Shown: positions 33,198 to 42,249, numbered from the stretch's first letter. The stretch is DNA of 64,000 bases from Nonomuraea glycinis (GCF_014646515.1 NZ_BMNK01000022.1:104426-168425), one strand, 5' to 3'. Program-made: numbers and translations. The notes: a model not told the origin generated them from the sequence alone.

Positions 33198-34189
33198 CGG
33201 TCGAGCACCGGCGCGAGCGCCTGGTCGATGGCGTCCAGCGTCTTGAGCGCCGAGCCGTACGTCGCCGCCTCGGTGTAGCGCAGCGGGTAAGCCTGGCCGG
33301 CCTTGACGGCGGGCAGGTTCCTCCACAGCTTGGAGTCGAGCACGTATTGCACCTGCTCGCTGACCGTGCCGTCGGGGTCCACGGTGTAAGTGATGGCGTC
33401 GGCCTCGCCGAAGCTCTGGGGCAGCTCCTCGATCGACGGATACTCGCTGACGTCGCGCGCGTTGCCGCCCTTCGACTTGACCTCGCCGTAGTAGGTGACA
33501 CCGAGGTCCTGGGCGATGTTGGTGCCCCACGACCCGCCGAACTCCCGCTGGAACGTTCCCTCCGCGACGTCGCCGTAGGCGCCCACATGGCCGAACTTCA
33601 TGCCGCTCAGCGCGTCCTGGTACTTCTTCTTGAGTGCGGCCGCCTTCTGGTCGTACGCGTTCTTGGCGGTGTCGAAGTCGCCGAGCCGGCCCGCCGCGTC
33701 GGACTGGCGGCGGGACAGGTCGCGCCACGCGTCGGGGGTGGTCGGGCCGATGGCGACGACGGGCGCGATCGACTTGAGGCGGTCCAGGTCGATGTCGCCG
33801 AGGGCGGGCTTGGGGACGCCGATCACGATGAGGTCCGGCTTGGCCTGGGCGACGGCCTCGTAGTTGGTCTCGGCGGCGGTCTCGCCCGCGATCTTCTCCA
33901 GCGATTCGTACGTCTTGAGATCCTCGGGGGTCATCATCGCCAGCCCGCGCTTCCAACTGGAGATGCCGACCAGTGGCGCGCCGGCCTCGATGAGCACCGG
34001 CACCGCGTACCCGGTCGCGACGACGCGCTTGGGCGTGACGGGGATGCTGACGTCGCCGTTGTCGGCGGCGAACACGCGGGTCTGCGCCGGGGCCGCGCTC
34101 TCGGTGGAGGCGGCTGACGCGCACCCCGTGACCAGGGCGAGCGTGAGGGCCAGCGCGCCGGCGAGGAGCTTGGGCTGTCGAGAGGACAT
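33194..34189 (-). CDS. fepB: Iron-siderophore ABC transporter substrate-binding lipoprotein
   Basis: A 331-residue class III (helical backbone) binding protein. Signal peptide with lipobox VTGC (Cys 23 from ATG 34189), then TPKRVVATGYAVPVLIEAGAPLVGISSWKRG and KPDLIVIGVPKPALGDIDL, the FepB/FatB pattern. AAGGAAAC lies upstream of the ATG. It is the first gene of the operon fepB-sip-fepD-fepG-fepC and is preceded by a 19-bp iron box, so repression by Fe-loaded DmdR1/IdeR is expected. Confidence 0.93.
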   Translation of the reverse strand: MSSRQPKLLAGALALTLALVTGCASAASTESAAPAQTRVFAADNGDVSIPVTPKRVVATGYAVPVLIEAGAPLVGISSWKRGLAMMTPEDLKTYESLEKIAGETAAETNYEAVAQAKPDLIVIGVPKPALGDIDLDRLKSIAPVVAIGPTTPDAWRDLSRRQSDAAGRLGDFDTAKNAYDQKAAALKKKYQDALSGMKFGHVGAYGDVAEGTFQREFGGSWGTNIAQDLGVTYYGEVKSKGGNARDVSEYPSIEELPQSFGEADAITYTVDPDGTVSEQVQYVLDSKLWRNLPAVKAGQAYPLRYTEAATYGSALKTLDAIDQALAPVLDR

Positions 34190-34226
34190 GAATCTGTTTC
34201 CTTGCAAAGAGGGCATCTAGTGAAAG

Positions 34227-34245
34227 TTAGGTTATCCTTACCTAA
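34227..34245. promoter_or_regulatory. Iron box (DmdR1/IdeR operator)
   Basis: TTAGGTTATCCTTACCTAA is a 19-bp near-perfect match to the actinobacterial iron box (TTAGGTTAGSCTAACCTAA), 38 bases upstream of fepB and 32 bases upstream of the divergent AraC gene. It can repress both transcription directions when iron is sufficient. Confidence 0.92.
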
Positions 34246-34276
34246 ATTGGCTGCGATGTCGCTGGGAGGACATCCG

Positions 34277-35080
34277 ATGTCGCTGGCAGGCCCTCCGGCT
34301 GACCCCCTGTCCTGCGAGGAGTACGGCTACGGCCTCGGCCGGCCGGACGGGATCCTGGTGATCCGATACCGCGCGGCGGGCGTCCTGGAGTTCGGCCAGC
34401 GGCGGCAGGACTTCCTGCACCAGCTCTACTGGTCACCCGACGGGGTGCTGTCCACCCGCTACGGGACGGACACCCAGTTCGTGGGGCAGGGGGAGGCGTT
34501 CTGGGCACAACGGGCCATCAGCCACGAGGTGCGCGGGGGCGACTGGCAGAGCGTCTACCGGCTGTGCCTGCGCGAGGTGCCGCCCCCGCTCGACGGCCTG
34601 CGCGCCGGCGCCGTCTCCATCGACGCCGAGGCGGCCCGGCTCATCCAGACCCTCGCCCGCCCCGGCTGCGCCGAGCCGGAGGCACTGACCGCCCGCGCCC
34701 GCATCCTGTCCGGCCTCGGCGCCACCACCCGCGCCTACGTCGGCCACCACGCCATCGGCCCCGGCTTCGCCATGGAGGTCGCCCGCACCATGTCCCACGA
34801 CCCCGGCGCCGCGATCACCCTGGAGGAGTGGGCCGCACGGCTGCACATCAGCGTCAAGACCCTGCAGCGGGACTTCACCCGGGAGTTCGGGATGTCGTAC
34901 TCGAGGTGGCGCACCCTGCTGCGGTTGCGCGCCGCCCGGGTGCTGCTGGACACGCACCCGGTGGGGGAGGTGGCGCGGCGCGTGGGGTACGCGAGCCCGT
35001 CGGCTTTCGTCGCGGCCTTCGGCAAGGAGTACGGCTGCACCCCGGGCCGCTACGGCCACCGGCCGGATGACACCTGCTAG
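34277..35080 (+). CDS. AraC-family transcriptional regulator
   Basis: A 267-residue regulator. The N-terminal part (YGYGLGRPDGILVIRYRAAGVLEF..., SPDGVLSTRYGTDTQFVGQGEAFWAQR) resembles an AraC-type cupin sensor domain. The C-terminal double HTH is clear (TLEEWAARLHISVKTLQRDFTREFGMS and GEVARRVGYASPSAFVAAFGKEYGCTPGRY). ATG at 34277 is chosen because GGGAGG lies eight bases upstream; another ATG at 34256 lacks a site. It diverges from the iron operon over a shared iron box, so it likely activates siderophore uptake in iron starvation. The 3' end is copied at 41019-41078. Confidence 0.9.
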   Translation: MSLAGPPADPLSCEEYGYGLGRPDGILVIRYRAAGVLEFGQRRQDFLHQLYWSPDGVLSTRYGTDTQFVGQGEAFWAQRAISHEVRGGDWQSVYRLCLREVPPPLDGLRAGAVSIDAEAARLIQTLARPGCAEPEALTARARILSGLGATTRAYVGHHAIGPGFAMEVARTMSHDPGAAITLEEWAARLHISVKTLQRDFTREFGMSYSRWRTLLRLRAARVLLDTHPVGEVARRVGYASPSAFVAAFGKEYGCTPGRYGHRPDDTC

Positions 35081-35104
35081 GAGCGTCCTGGTGGGTGGGC
35101 CGGT

Positions 35105-35221
35105 ATGAGTTGGCCAGCCCTTGTCCACACGCGAGAAAACGCCGATTCGGCGAGCCGATACTCCAAGAAGGTCCGCCGGCTCATCGAGTCGGTCAACGAC
35201 AGCCGCACGGTGCGGAAGTAA
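35105..35221 (+). mobile_element. Remnant of an IS982-like transposase
   Basis: A 38-codon open frame (ATG 35105 to TAA 35221) encodes RYSKKVRRLIESVNDSRTVRK. The I-E-S-V-N-D stretch resembles the C-terminal part of IS982-family transposases, whose members have IESVNDTLKGQLDLE. No inverted repeats or other transposase segments remain. The remnant abuts the next gene's start. Recognition is from memory of the motif and is tentative. Confidence 0.35.
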
Positions 35222-35230
35222 TATGCGCTT

Positions 35231-36196
35231 GTGGTATTTCCCGGAAGGTTATTGCCGTCCGTCTTCGGTGTTGTTATCTCCGTGCCGGGTTTCGGAGCGG
35301 CCGTGACCGCCGACCCATGGCCGATCGTCGAGACTCACATCCCCATTCCCGACATCCTCATCACGTTGCATGAGCGGCCGAATGATCCTTTCCTGGTCAC
35401 CGCGGTGAACCTCTACAAGGGCGAAGAGCCTTTGCGCCTCCTCCGGGGCGCCGATGACCGGTTCGCCAAAAAGCCAGAGTACAACGACGTAGTGGCTTCC
35501 CCGACCGACGGTAAGGTAGTGGCGATTCCGAAGGACTTCTCCCACGGCTACGACGGAATGATCTTTTTGAACCGGGCCTATGTCGAGACGGTGCGCATTC
35601 GTACGGTGCGAGACTCCATGGAAACCGTCGCCCCCTACTGGTCCCGCGACGGTCGTCGAGTGGTGGCCACGATCGTGGCGGGGGGTCGGCCGACCGGGTT
35701 CGTGATCGTCGACGCTCTCCTCCGCACGACCCGGGTTGTGACCGTGGCGGGAATGAGTAAGGATGCCCGCCTGCGATGGGCTCCCGGTGGCCGCTCTCTT
35801 GTGGCGAGTCATCAGGACGGGGTCAGGTTTTTCGATCTTGACGGCCGGGTTCTGCGGACGATATCGGGGGTCGGCGTACTTGCCGGCGGAGAGGACGCTT
35901 TCTCTCCTTCTGGCAAGCGGTTCGTTACCCAGTGCTCCAGCACGGTCGAGGAGAATATCTGCGTCTGGGACGCCCGGACCGGGCGGAGTATCAGTCGCGT
36001 TCCCACTAAGGCCGAGGAGACGCTGGGCTGGTGGGATGAGGAACATCTCCTCTGCGTCATGGCCGATTCGGGCGAATATATCGTGACACTTATGAATTTC
36101 AGTGGACATATTGGCCGGGTGGTCGCCGATGTTTCCGCGTCAGCGTGGAAGAAAGATCTCTACCTGAGCTATACGCGCCGGGCGCGAGTTACCTGA
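35231..36196 (+). CDS. Beta-propeller (TolB/WD40-like) protein, possibly 5'-truncated
   Basis: A 321-residue protein from the GTG at 35231. After a hydrophobic start (LLPSVFGVVISVPGFGAAVT), the rest reads as a propeller with repeated patterns such as APYWSRDGRRVVATIVA, RLRWAPGGRSLVASHQDGVRFFD, DAFSPSGKRFVTQCS and NICVWDARTGRS. The IS remnant lies just upstream, so the native N-terminus may have been lost. It shows lower third-position GC than the neighbours. It reads toward EACC1, 61 nt downstream; a functional link to the caspase system is possible but not shown. Confidence 0.68.
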   Translation: MVFPGRLLPSVFGVVISVPGFGAAVTADPWPIVETHIPIPDILITLHERPNDPFLVTAVNLYKGEEPLRLLRGADDRFAKKPEYNDVVASPTDGKVVAIPKDFSHGYDGMIFLNRAYVETVRIRTVRDSMETVAPYWSRDGRRVVATIVAGGRPTGFVIVDALLRTTRVVTVAGMSKDARLRWAPGGRSLVASHQDGVRFFDLDGRVLRTISGVGVLAGGEDAFSPSGKRFVTQCSSTVEENICVWDARTGRSISRVPTKAEETLGWWDEEHLLCVMADSGEYIVTLMNFSGHIGRVVADVSASAWKKDLYLSYTRRARVT

Positions 36197-36257
36197 TCGT
36201 GTTGATCGTTTTGCCGTCGACCGGCCGCCCCGAAGCGTCCCATGACACGGAGGTCTC

Positions 36258-36632
36258 ATGGAGTTAACGGTTACCGTGCCCACGGGCGACGGGAATGAGC
36301 TGCGCGGCCTGTACGCGCGTATCGCCGCCGATCGCGGGCTGCGATGTACGGCACGGATCGTCGAGGGAGAGCCGGTCCCCGAGACACTCGGGCCCATCAT
36401 CGAAATGCTGCAGATCACGCTGGGTGCCGGGGGCACGATCGGCGGTGCAGCCAGTGTAGTCATCGCTTGGCTGCGCAACCGTTCGAGCGAGTTCACCGTA
36501 CGGCTCAACCAGGACGGCAAGGAGATCGAGCTGACCGCCAAGGGGCTGTCGACCATGGACTCCGACCAGATCGCCTTGCTCACCGAGAAGGTTGTGGCGG
36601 CGCTGTCCAAGCAGCGGGCCGATGGCGACTGA
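36258..36632 (+). CDS. EACC1-family protein (effector-associated constant component)
   Basis: A 124-residue protein of the EACC1 type that accompanies effector-STAND systems in multicellular bacteria. The N-terminus shows GDGNELRGLYARIAADRGLRC, matching the 'x-x-L-R-x-L-Y-x-W-L' start, followed by a Gly/Ala-rich hydrophobic segment (TLGAGGTIGGAASVVIAWLRNR) and the beta unit EFTVRLNQDGKEIELTAKGL. CACGGAGG precedes the ATG. It overlaps the caspase-STAND gene by 11 bases, so the two are cotranscribed and coupled. Its biochemical role is unknown. Confidence 0.85.
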   Translation: MELTVTVPTGDGNELRGLYARIAADRGLRCTARIVEGEPVPETLGPIIEMLQITLGAGGTIGGAASVVIAWLRNRSSEFTVRLNQDGKEIELTAKGLSTMDSDQIALLTEKVVAALSKQRADGD

Positions 36633-39600
36633 GCCGACGCTGCTGCTCGGTGCCAGCGGAGCCAGGGCGCTCATCGTGGGCTCGGGCAGCTACGTCGACG
36701 GTTCTCGGCTCACCCCCGTCCCGTCGGTCGCCACCACCGTCGAGGACCTGGCGGCCTGCCTGACCGGTGTGGGAGGACTAGATCCCGCGCACCTCGTCAC
36801 ACTTGTCGACCCAGCCGATCCCGCAACGGTCCTTGCCGCGCTGATCAAGGCGATGGATGGGGCCTCTGATGTCTTCTTTTTCTACTATGTCGGGCACGGC
36901 CTGCAGGACGATCAAGGCGAGGACCTGCATCTCGCGACCCACGCCACTAACAAGTCGGTGGATGCCGTGCCGCTGCTGGAGACCCTGCCATACGCCACCC
37001 TCAAGCGGACGCTGGCCCGCTGCCCGGCCGAACGCGTCGTGGTGACCCTCGACTGCTGCTTCTCCGGCATGGCCGAGGCTCCGCGCGGCAACGGCTCGTA
37101 TCGCGGGTTCGACAACGTGCGCGCACCCGGTGCCTATCTGCTGGCGTCCAGTAGCCACCACCTGCGGTCGTTCGCGCCTTTGGGGGACCGGCACACGGCT
37201 TTCAGCGGGGAGCTCATCCGGGTGCTGACCGAGGGCGACCCGACGGGACCGCCGCTGCTGACGCTGGATTATCTCTACCGATTCCTGGTCCGCTCACTTC
37301 CGGCCAAGGGCTTCCCGCTGCCTTACCGGGAGGTGGCTGACCTCGGGGATCGCGTTCCGTTGGCACCGAACCCGGCCTACCTCGCCGAGGACCCGCCTCC
37401 CCCGCCGCCACTGGTGGACGGGAACGACCAGGAGAGCCCGTACCGGGGACTGGCCTCTTTCGGACCCGAGGACACGGCCCTGTTCTTCGGACGTGAGGAG
37501 GCAACGGCGAAGCTGGTCGACAGGGCTCTTCGTGAGAGCCTCCTTGTCGTCACCGGGCCCTCGGGCTCCGGCAAGTCCTCGCTGCTGCGCGCCGGCCTGG
37601 CGCCTGAACTGGCCCGGCTCGGGTTGCAGTGCATGATCATGGTGCCGGGCGGTGACCCGCTCGGAGAGCTGGACAGACGGCTGCCGCACGATGAGTTGCC
37701 CGATCGGGCGGTCATCATCGTCGACCAGTTGGAGGAGCTGTTCACCGCGCCCGTCACTGACGCGGAACGTGCCGCTTTCCTGCGGAAACTCACAGACCTG
37801 CCTGCGACTGTCGTACTGAGCCTGCGATCTGATTTCTTCGGTGCCTGCACTACCTTCCCAGAACTGGAACGTGCCATGGGCAGGCCCCTCCTCGTCACTC
37901 CCCTGACAGCTGTCCAACAGCGGGAGGCGATTGAGGGACCAACCCGCGTCGCCGGGCTTTCCATGGAGGAGGGCCTGGTCGATCTGCTCTTGGAGGACCT
38001 TGCGGGCAGCTCCGGCATCGGCACCCTGCCTCTGCTGTCGCACGCCCTGCTGGAAACCTGGCGCCACCGCGATGGGCGTATTCTCACGCTGGCCGCCTAC
38101 CGTGCGGTCGGCGGCATCAGGCGCTCACTCGCCGTGACAGCCGACGCCACTCTCGGCGATCTCCTCGGCGCGGAGCAGGAGATCGCTCACCGGCTGATGC
38201 TTCGCCTGGTCTACGTCGGCGAAGTCGCCGAAACCCGGCGCCGTCTGCCGCTGTCTCAACTGCCCCCCGACCCTGACGCGGTGGAACGGGTCGTGCTGGC
38301 GAAGTTCGTGCAGGCCCGCCTGGTCACCGTGACTGAGGACACCGCCGAGATCGCCCATGAGGCGCTCATCCAGGCCTGGCCGCAGCTCCAGAATTGGATC
38401 TCCAACGACCGCGCCCGGATTCTGGCCGCCCAACGTCTCGCGGAGGACGCCGAGATCTGGCATCGCCATAATCGTGATCCCGCCTATCTCTACTCCGGCC
38501 GTCGGCTTGCCGCCGCCGAGGCCGCCATCCCGGCTGACCAATTTCATGATCTCCCCGGGCCGGCACTCGACTTTCTCCGGCAGGGGATCACCCAGAGCGC
38601 CTGGCAGCGAAGGCTCCGGAGAGGTGCCGTCACCATCCTGGCGATCTCTCTGGTATGCGCCTTGGGAGCGGGGTTCGCCGCGCTGCGCTTGGCGGCACAG
38701 AACGCCCAAGAGCGTGACCTTGCCGTCGCTGGGCAACTGGCGGGGTCGACCAACACTCTCAGCGACCTCACCTTACGTGCGCAGCTAGGACTTACGGCCT
38801 TCCGTATCGCGGACACCCCTGAGACCAAGGGGGCGCTTATCGCCGCGGCTCACCTCAATCCCGGTATGAGAATCGCAGGGCAGAACGGATCCGTCTCGCG
38901 CCTCGCCTTCGCCCCGGACGGGGTCACGCTGGCCACGGGATCCCAAGATTCCAGCGTGCGCCTGTGGAACGTGAAGAATCCGTCCCAGCCCGATCTCACC
39001 AGCACGGTGAAGAGCTCCATCGGTGGCATCACAGGACTCGCGTTCAGCGGAGACGGCAAGCTCATGGCCGTCAGCGGGTTGTACTGGACGATCGAACTGT
39101 GGGATGTCTCGAACCTGTCTCACCCAGTACTACTGTCCAGGCTCAACGCGTCCGGCGCAGGTGGAAAGGCTCCCAGCGAGGCCCTCGACAAAGTGGCGCG
39201 CTACTCCGTCGTGGCGTTCAGCCCCCGGCTCAGGATCCTCGCCACTTCTTTCGTCCGCTATTCGGGGGAGACGACGGTGAAATTGTGGGATGTCGACGAT
39301 CCCCGCAAACCCATCGGCCGCGATGTCTTGTCGTCGAAGTCCTCCGTCGGGACTCTTGCGATCAGCGCCGACTCCATACTGGCGATCGGCAGGGCCGACG
39401 GGACGACCGCGCTGTACGACGTCGGCGACACTACCGACCCGCGCAGGGTGGGAACCTTGCGCGGGCACGCCGGCGCGGTGAGAGCGGTGGCGTTCGACTC
39501 GGCGGGGGACACGCTCGCCACAGCGTCGGACGACAAAACCGTACGCCTTTGGGATGTCGGGAAACCGTCCCTGCCGACCTACATCTCCCGGATGGAGGGC

Positions 39601-40893
39601 TTCGCCGATGGCGTGTCCGGTGTCGCGATCACTGGTGACGGCCATTACGCCGCCACGAAGTCGGGCACCAGCATCAGCGTGTGGGACATCAGCGACCGCC
39701 TTCAATCCCGGCACATGAGTGCAATCACGCAATATGGAGGAGCCACGGACATCGTGTTCCGTCCCGACGGCGGGCTCTTCGCGACGGGTTCGGACGACGC
39801 GTTGGTCCGGCTGTGGAACACCGCTGACATCCAGGCGCTCGGCGGACTCGGACGCCTCTACAGCGGCGGGAACCTTATGCAAGTGGCCTTCACACGAAAC
39901 GGCCGAATGCTGGCCAACGCCTCCGGCAACGGCTCGGTGGAGCTCGCCGACACCACCGATCCGCTGCACCCGATCCCGCTGGCCATACTCAAGGGACAAA
40001 GTAGCTGGATCAAGGGAGTCGCCTTGCACCCAGACGGGAAGTTCTTGGCGACGGCCTCCAGCGACGGCACCTCACAGCTCTGGGACATCCACGATGTGTC
40101 TCGTCCCGTAGCGGTCAGTGTGATCAAAACCGCGACTCTGCCGGGCACATCTCCCAGTCTCTCCGGTGTGTCTTTGAGTCATGACCGCCACCTGCTCGCT
40201 CTCTCCCACGGCATCATGGCGGAGCTTTGGGACGTGACCGATTTGAGGCATCCGGTGGTCAAGGCACAATGGGCGGCGCATCGGCAGAATCTCGGTGGAG
40301 GGGTCGCGTTCAGCCCGGTGGGGCCCGTACTGGCCACCGGGTCCGACGATTTCACGATCAAGCTGTGGGATGTCCGTGACGCCGGCCACCCCAAGGAACT
40401 GGCAACTCTGCACGGCCATACCGCCAAGCTCATAACGATGGCTTTCAGCGGCGACGGCAAAACCATGGCGACCGGTGGAGTCGACGGAACAGTCCGCGTG
40501 TGGGATGTCACGCACACCTCCAGCCCGAAGATCATCGGCGTCCTAAGAGGACACACTCGCGCCGTTTTCGCGCTGGCTCTGTCCCATGACGGAAAGCGCT
40601 TGGCGTCGGGATCACAAGACCAGTCCGTCCGCGTGTGGGATTTCCACAATTCGGCACAACCGACCCTCTATGCCGTGTTCAGAGAACATGGCGCATCGGT
40701 TGGGGCCATCGCGTTCACCCAAGGTGATCGCTTTCTCGCGACCGGCGCGTCGAACTCGTCGCTCCGGCTGTGGAGACTCGATCCTTACTGGGCCGCCCAG
40801 CAGATCTGCAAAGTCTCAGGAGCGGCACTGTCGAGGGAAGAATGGCAGGTGTACGTGCCTGGCAGGGACTACACGCCTCCTTGCTCTCCGTGA
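36622..40893 (+). CDS. Caspase-STAND NTPase-WD40 fusion, predicted cell-suicide effector
   Basis: A 1,423-residue protein. Domain order: (1) caspase-like peptidase (C14), about residues 5-190, with dyad His 92 in YYVGHGL and Cys 146 in LDCCFSG; (2) nSTAND-type ATPase, about 274-660, with YRGLASFGPEDTALFFGRE, Walker A GPSGSGKSS (Lys about 318) and Walker B VIIVDQLEELF; (3) one membrane helix about 667-690 (ILAISLVCALGAGFAAL); (4) fourteen WD40 blades, about 745-1397, enough for two seven-bladed propellers; (5) a tail with paired Cys (ICKVSG...PPCSP). It begins in the EACC1 stop region. Proteolysis triggered by NTP-dependent oligomerisation after propeller sensing is the family model; the trigger and substrates are unknown. 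Confidence 0.93.
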   Translation: MATEPTLLLGASGARALIVGSGSYVDGSRLTPVPSVATTVEDLAACLTGVGGLDPAHLVTLVDPADPATVLAALIKAMDGASDVFFFYYVGHGLQDDQGEDLHLATHATNKSVDAVPLLETLPYATLKRTLARCPAERVVVTLDCCFSGMAEAPRGNGSYRGFDNVRAPGAYLLASSSHHLRSFAPLGDRHTAFSGELIRVLTEGDPTGPPLLTLDYLYRFLVRSLPAKGFPLPYREVADLGDRVPLAPNPAYLAEDPPPPPPLVDGNDQESPYRGLASFGPEDTALFFGREEATAKLVDRALRESLLVVTGPSGSGKSSLLRAGLAPELARLGLQCMIMVPGGDPLGELDRRLPHDELPDRAVIIVDQLEELFTAPVTDAERAAFLRKLTDLPATVVLSLRSDFFGACTTFPELERAMGRPLLVTPLTAVQQREAIEGPTRVAGLSMEEGLVDLLLEDLAGSSGIGTLPLLSHALLETWRHRDGRILTLAAYRAVGGIRRSLAVTADATLGDLLGAEQEIAHRLMLRLVYVGEVAETRRRLPLSQLPPDPDAVERVVLAKFVQARLVTVTEDTAEIAHEALIQAWPQLQNWISNDRARILAAQRLAEDAEIWHRHNRDPAYLYSGRRLAAAEAAIPADQFHDLPGPALDFLRQGITQSAWQRRLRRGAVTILAISLVCALGAGFAALRLAAQNAQERDLAVAGQLAGSTNTLSDLTLRAQLGLTAFRIADTPETKGALIAAAHLNPGMRIAGQNGSVSRLAFAPDGVTLATGSQDSSVRLWNVKNPSQPDLTSTVKSSIGGITGLAFSGDGKLMAVSGLYWTIELWDVSNLSHPVLLSRLNASGAGGKAPSEALDKVARYSVVAFSPRLRILATSFVRYSGETTVKLWDVDDPRKPIGRDVLSSKSSVGTLAISADSILAIGRADGTTALYDVGDTTDPRRVGTLRGHAGAVRAVAFDSAGDTLATASDDKTVRLWDVGKPSLPTYISRMEGFADGVSGVAITGDGHYAATKSGTSISVWDISDRLQSRHMSAITQYGGATDIVFRPDGGLFATGSDDALVRLWNTADIQALGGLGRLYSGGNLMQVAFTRNGRMLANASGNGSVELADTTDPLHPIPLAILKGQSSWIKGVALHPDGKFLATASSDGTSQLWDIHDVSRPVAVSVIKTATLPGTSPSLSGVSLSHDRHLLALSHGIMAELWDVTDLRHPVVKAQWAAHRQNLGGGVAFSPVGPVLATGSDDFTIKLWDVRDAGHPKELATLHGHTAKLITMAFSGDGKTMATGGVDGTVRVWDVTHTSSPKIIGVLRGHTRAVFALALSHDGKRLASGSQDQSVRVWDFHNSAQPTLYAVFREHGASVGAIAFTQGDRFLATGASNSSLRLWRLDPYWAAQQICKVSGAALSREEWQVYVPGRDYTPPCSP

Positions 40894-40904
40894 TCGTGTA
40901 CGCG

Positions 40905-41078
40905 TCGCCTCTGCCTGACGTAAGGGTTTTCATTCTATTTGAACGGTTACAGGGAAGCGGGTGAGGTATGCGGATCTCCATCACCGACTATGTGGTGGGG
41001 GCGGCTGTGGCCGGTGAGAAGGAGTACGGCTGCACCCCGGGCCGCTACGGTCACCGGCCGGATGGCACCCGCGACTGA
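40905..41078 (+). pseudogene. Fusion scar: CGNR-gene 5' end joined to AraC-gene 3' end
   Basis: Bases 40905-41017 resemble 45463-45569, i.e. the leader and first ~17 codons of the CGNR gene (MRISITDYVVGAAVAG versus MRVSIVDYGVGAALAG). Bases 41019-41078 copy the last ~57 bases of the AraC gene (35024-35080), with three substitutions and then a changed end. The join keeps one 36-residue frame open: ATG 40968, TGA 41076-41078. The TGA touches the end of the convergent esterase gene. It is not expected to encode a functional protein. Confidence 0.8.
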
Positions 41079-42245
41079 TCAACCCAGCTTTTTCAGCCGC
41101 ACGGCCTCCTTGAGGAAGACGATGCCGTCGATCTTGTCGAGCTGGGCCGGGTCCAGCGGGAAATAGGCGAAATCCTGGGAGATGCGCGGGGCGGGCTTCG
41201 TGACGGCCTCGGCCAGGCGGCCGGCGTCGATGAGAGCGCGGTCCCACGGGAGCGTGGCCAGGAGGCCCTCGACGGTGTCCGGGGACGGGGTGTCGTCGCC
41301 GACCGTGCCGAGGGCCGAGGCGAGGAAGGCGTACCGGTCGCCCAGGTGCGTTCCGGTGATCGCCCCCGCGCCCCACCACTCCAGCGTCTGGTCGCCGAAC
41401 GACATGAGGCTCTTGTTCCGCTGCAGGTGGAGGTTGCCGGCGAAGACCAGGGCCGGACCGTGCTCGGCGAGGGCACGCAGATTGGCGGCCATCATCGCGT
41501 CCCGCAGGGCTGACAACCGGCCCCATCGTGCCGGCGACGCGTCGGCCATCCAGTGGTGATAGCGAAGCAGGCCGGTGGCGGTGCGCCCGTACAGTGCCGC
41601 CCGCTCCCTGTCCTCCGCGCCCAGCCGTGGGGCCTGCGTGTCGAGCAGCGCCACCAGGTCGTCGGCGATCAGCCGCAGCCGCTGGGCGTCGGCGGACCGG
41701 CCGATCGACTGGGACGGATCCATGGCCGCGGCCTCGTTCGACCACTGCTCGTCCGGGCCCAGCAGCGTGTCGAGAGTCTCCCTGGTGCAGGGAAGCGGAC
41801 CCTCCAGGAAGGCGTAGAGGCCGGTGAGCGCCTGGCGCGGGCTCGCCGCCCAATACTCCAGCGGGCCGTCGAACCCGAAGAACCTCACCTTCTCGTCATG
41901 CTCCTCGTTGTACGCCCGCATCCAGCGTACGAGCTCGCGGTTGGCCGGGAACGCGCCGAAGCCGTGGCTGAAGCCGCGCTCCATGACGTCGTCGAGCGTT
42001 CCCGCGCCCGTCGTGACGTAGTCGTCCACCACGAGGCCCATCAGACAGTCGCTCTCGATGGCGAACGACCGGTAGCCCTCGTGCTCGACCAGATGCCGGA
42101 AGATCTCGTTGCGCACCTCGCCCAGTTCGTCCACGAAGTGCCTGGCCTCGCCCAGACCGAGCAGCAGGGGCCTGGCGGGAAGCGACCGGAGGAACGCCGA
42201 GACGCCCGCGCCATCGAGCGGCCGGGCCGTGTCCTTGATATCCAT
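41079..42245 (-). CDS. Erythromycin esterase-like protein
   Basis: A 388-residue member of the EreA/B superfamily (succinoglycan-biosynthesis-like esterases). Motifs: LGLGEARHFVDELGEVR, where the conserved E and H form the proposed acid/base pair (G-E-x-x-H), FAIESDCLMGL, GPALVFAGNLHLQRNKS with the second His, and LDPAQLDKIDGIVFLK at the end. Start ATG at 42245 is uncertain; another ATG at 42299 would add 18 residues and the palindrome at 42250-42265 would then be coding. It diverges from a TioE-like regulator. Real macrolide hydrolysis is unproven. Confidence 0.88.
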   Translation of the reverse strand: MDIKDTARPLDGAGVSAFLRSLPARPLLLGLGEARHFVDELGEVRNEIFRHLVEHEGYRSFAIESDCLMGLVVDDYVTTGAGTLDDVMERGFSHGFGAFPANRELVRWMRAYNEEHDEKVRFFGFDGPLEYWAASPRQALTGLYAFLEGPLPCTRETLDTLLGPDEQWSNEAAAMDPSQSIGRSADAQRLRLIADDLVALLDTQAPRLGAEDRERAALYGRTATGLLRYHHWMADASPARWGRLSALRDAMMAANLRALAEHGPALVFAGNLHLQRNKSLMSFGDQTLEWWGAGAITGTHLGDRYAFLASALGTVGDDTPSPDTVEGLLATLPWDRALIDAGRLAEAVTKPAPRISQDFAYFPLDPAQLDKIDGIVFLKEAVRLKKLG

Positions 42246-42249
42246 TCCC

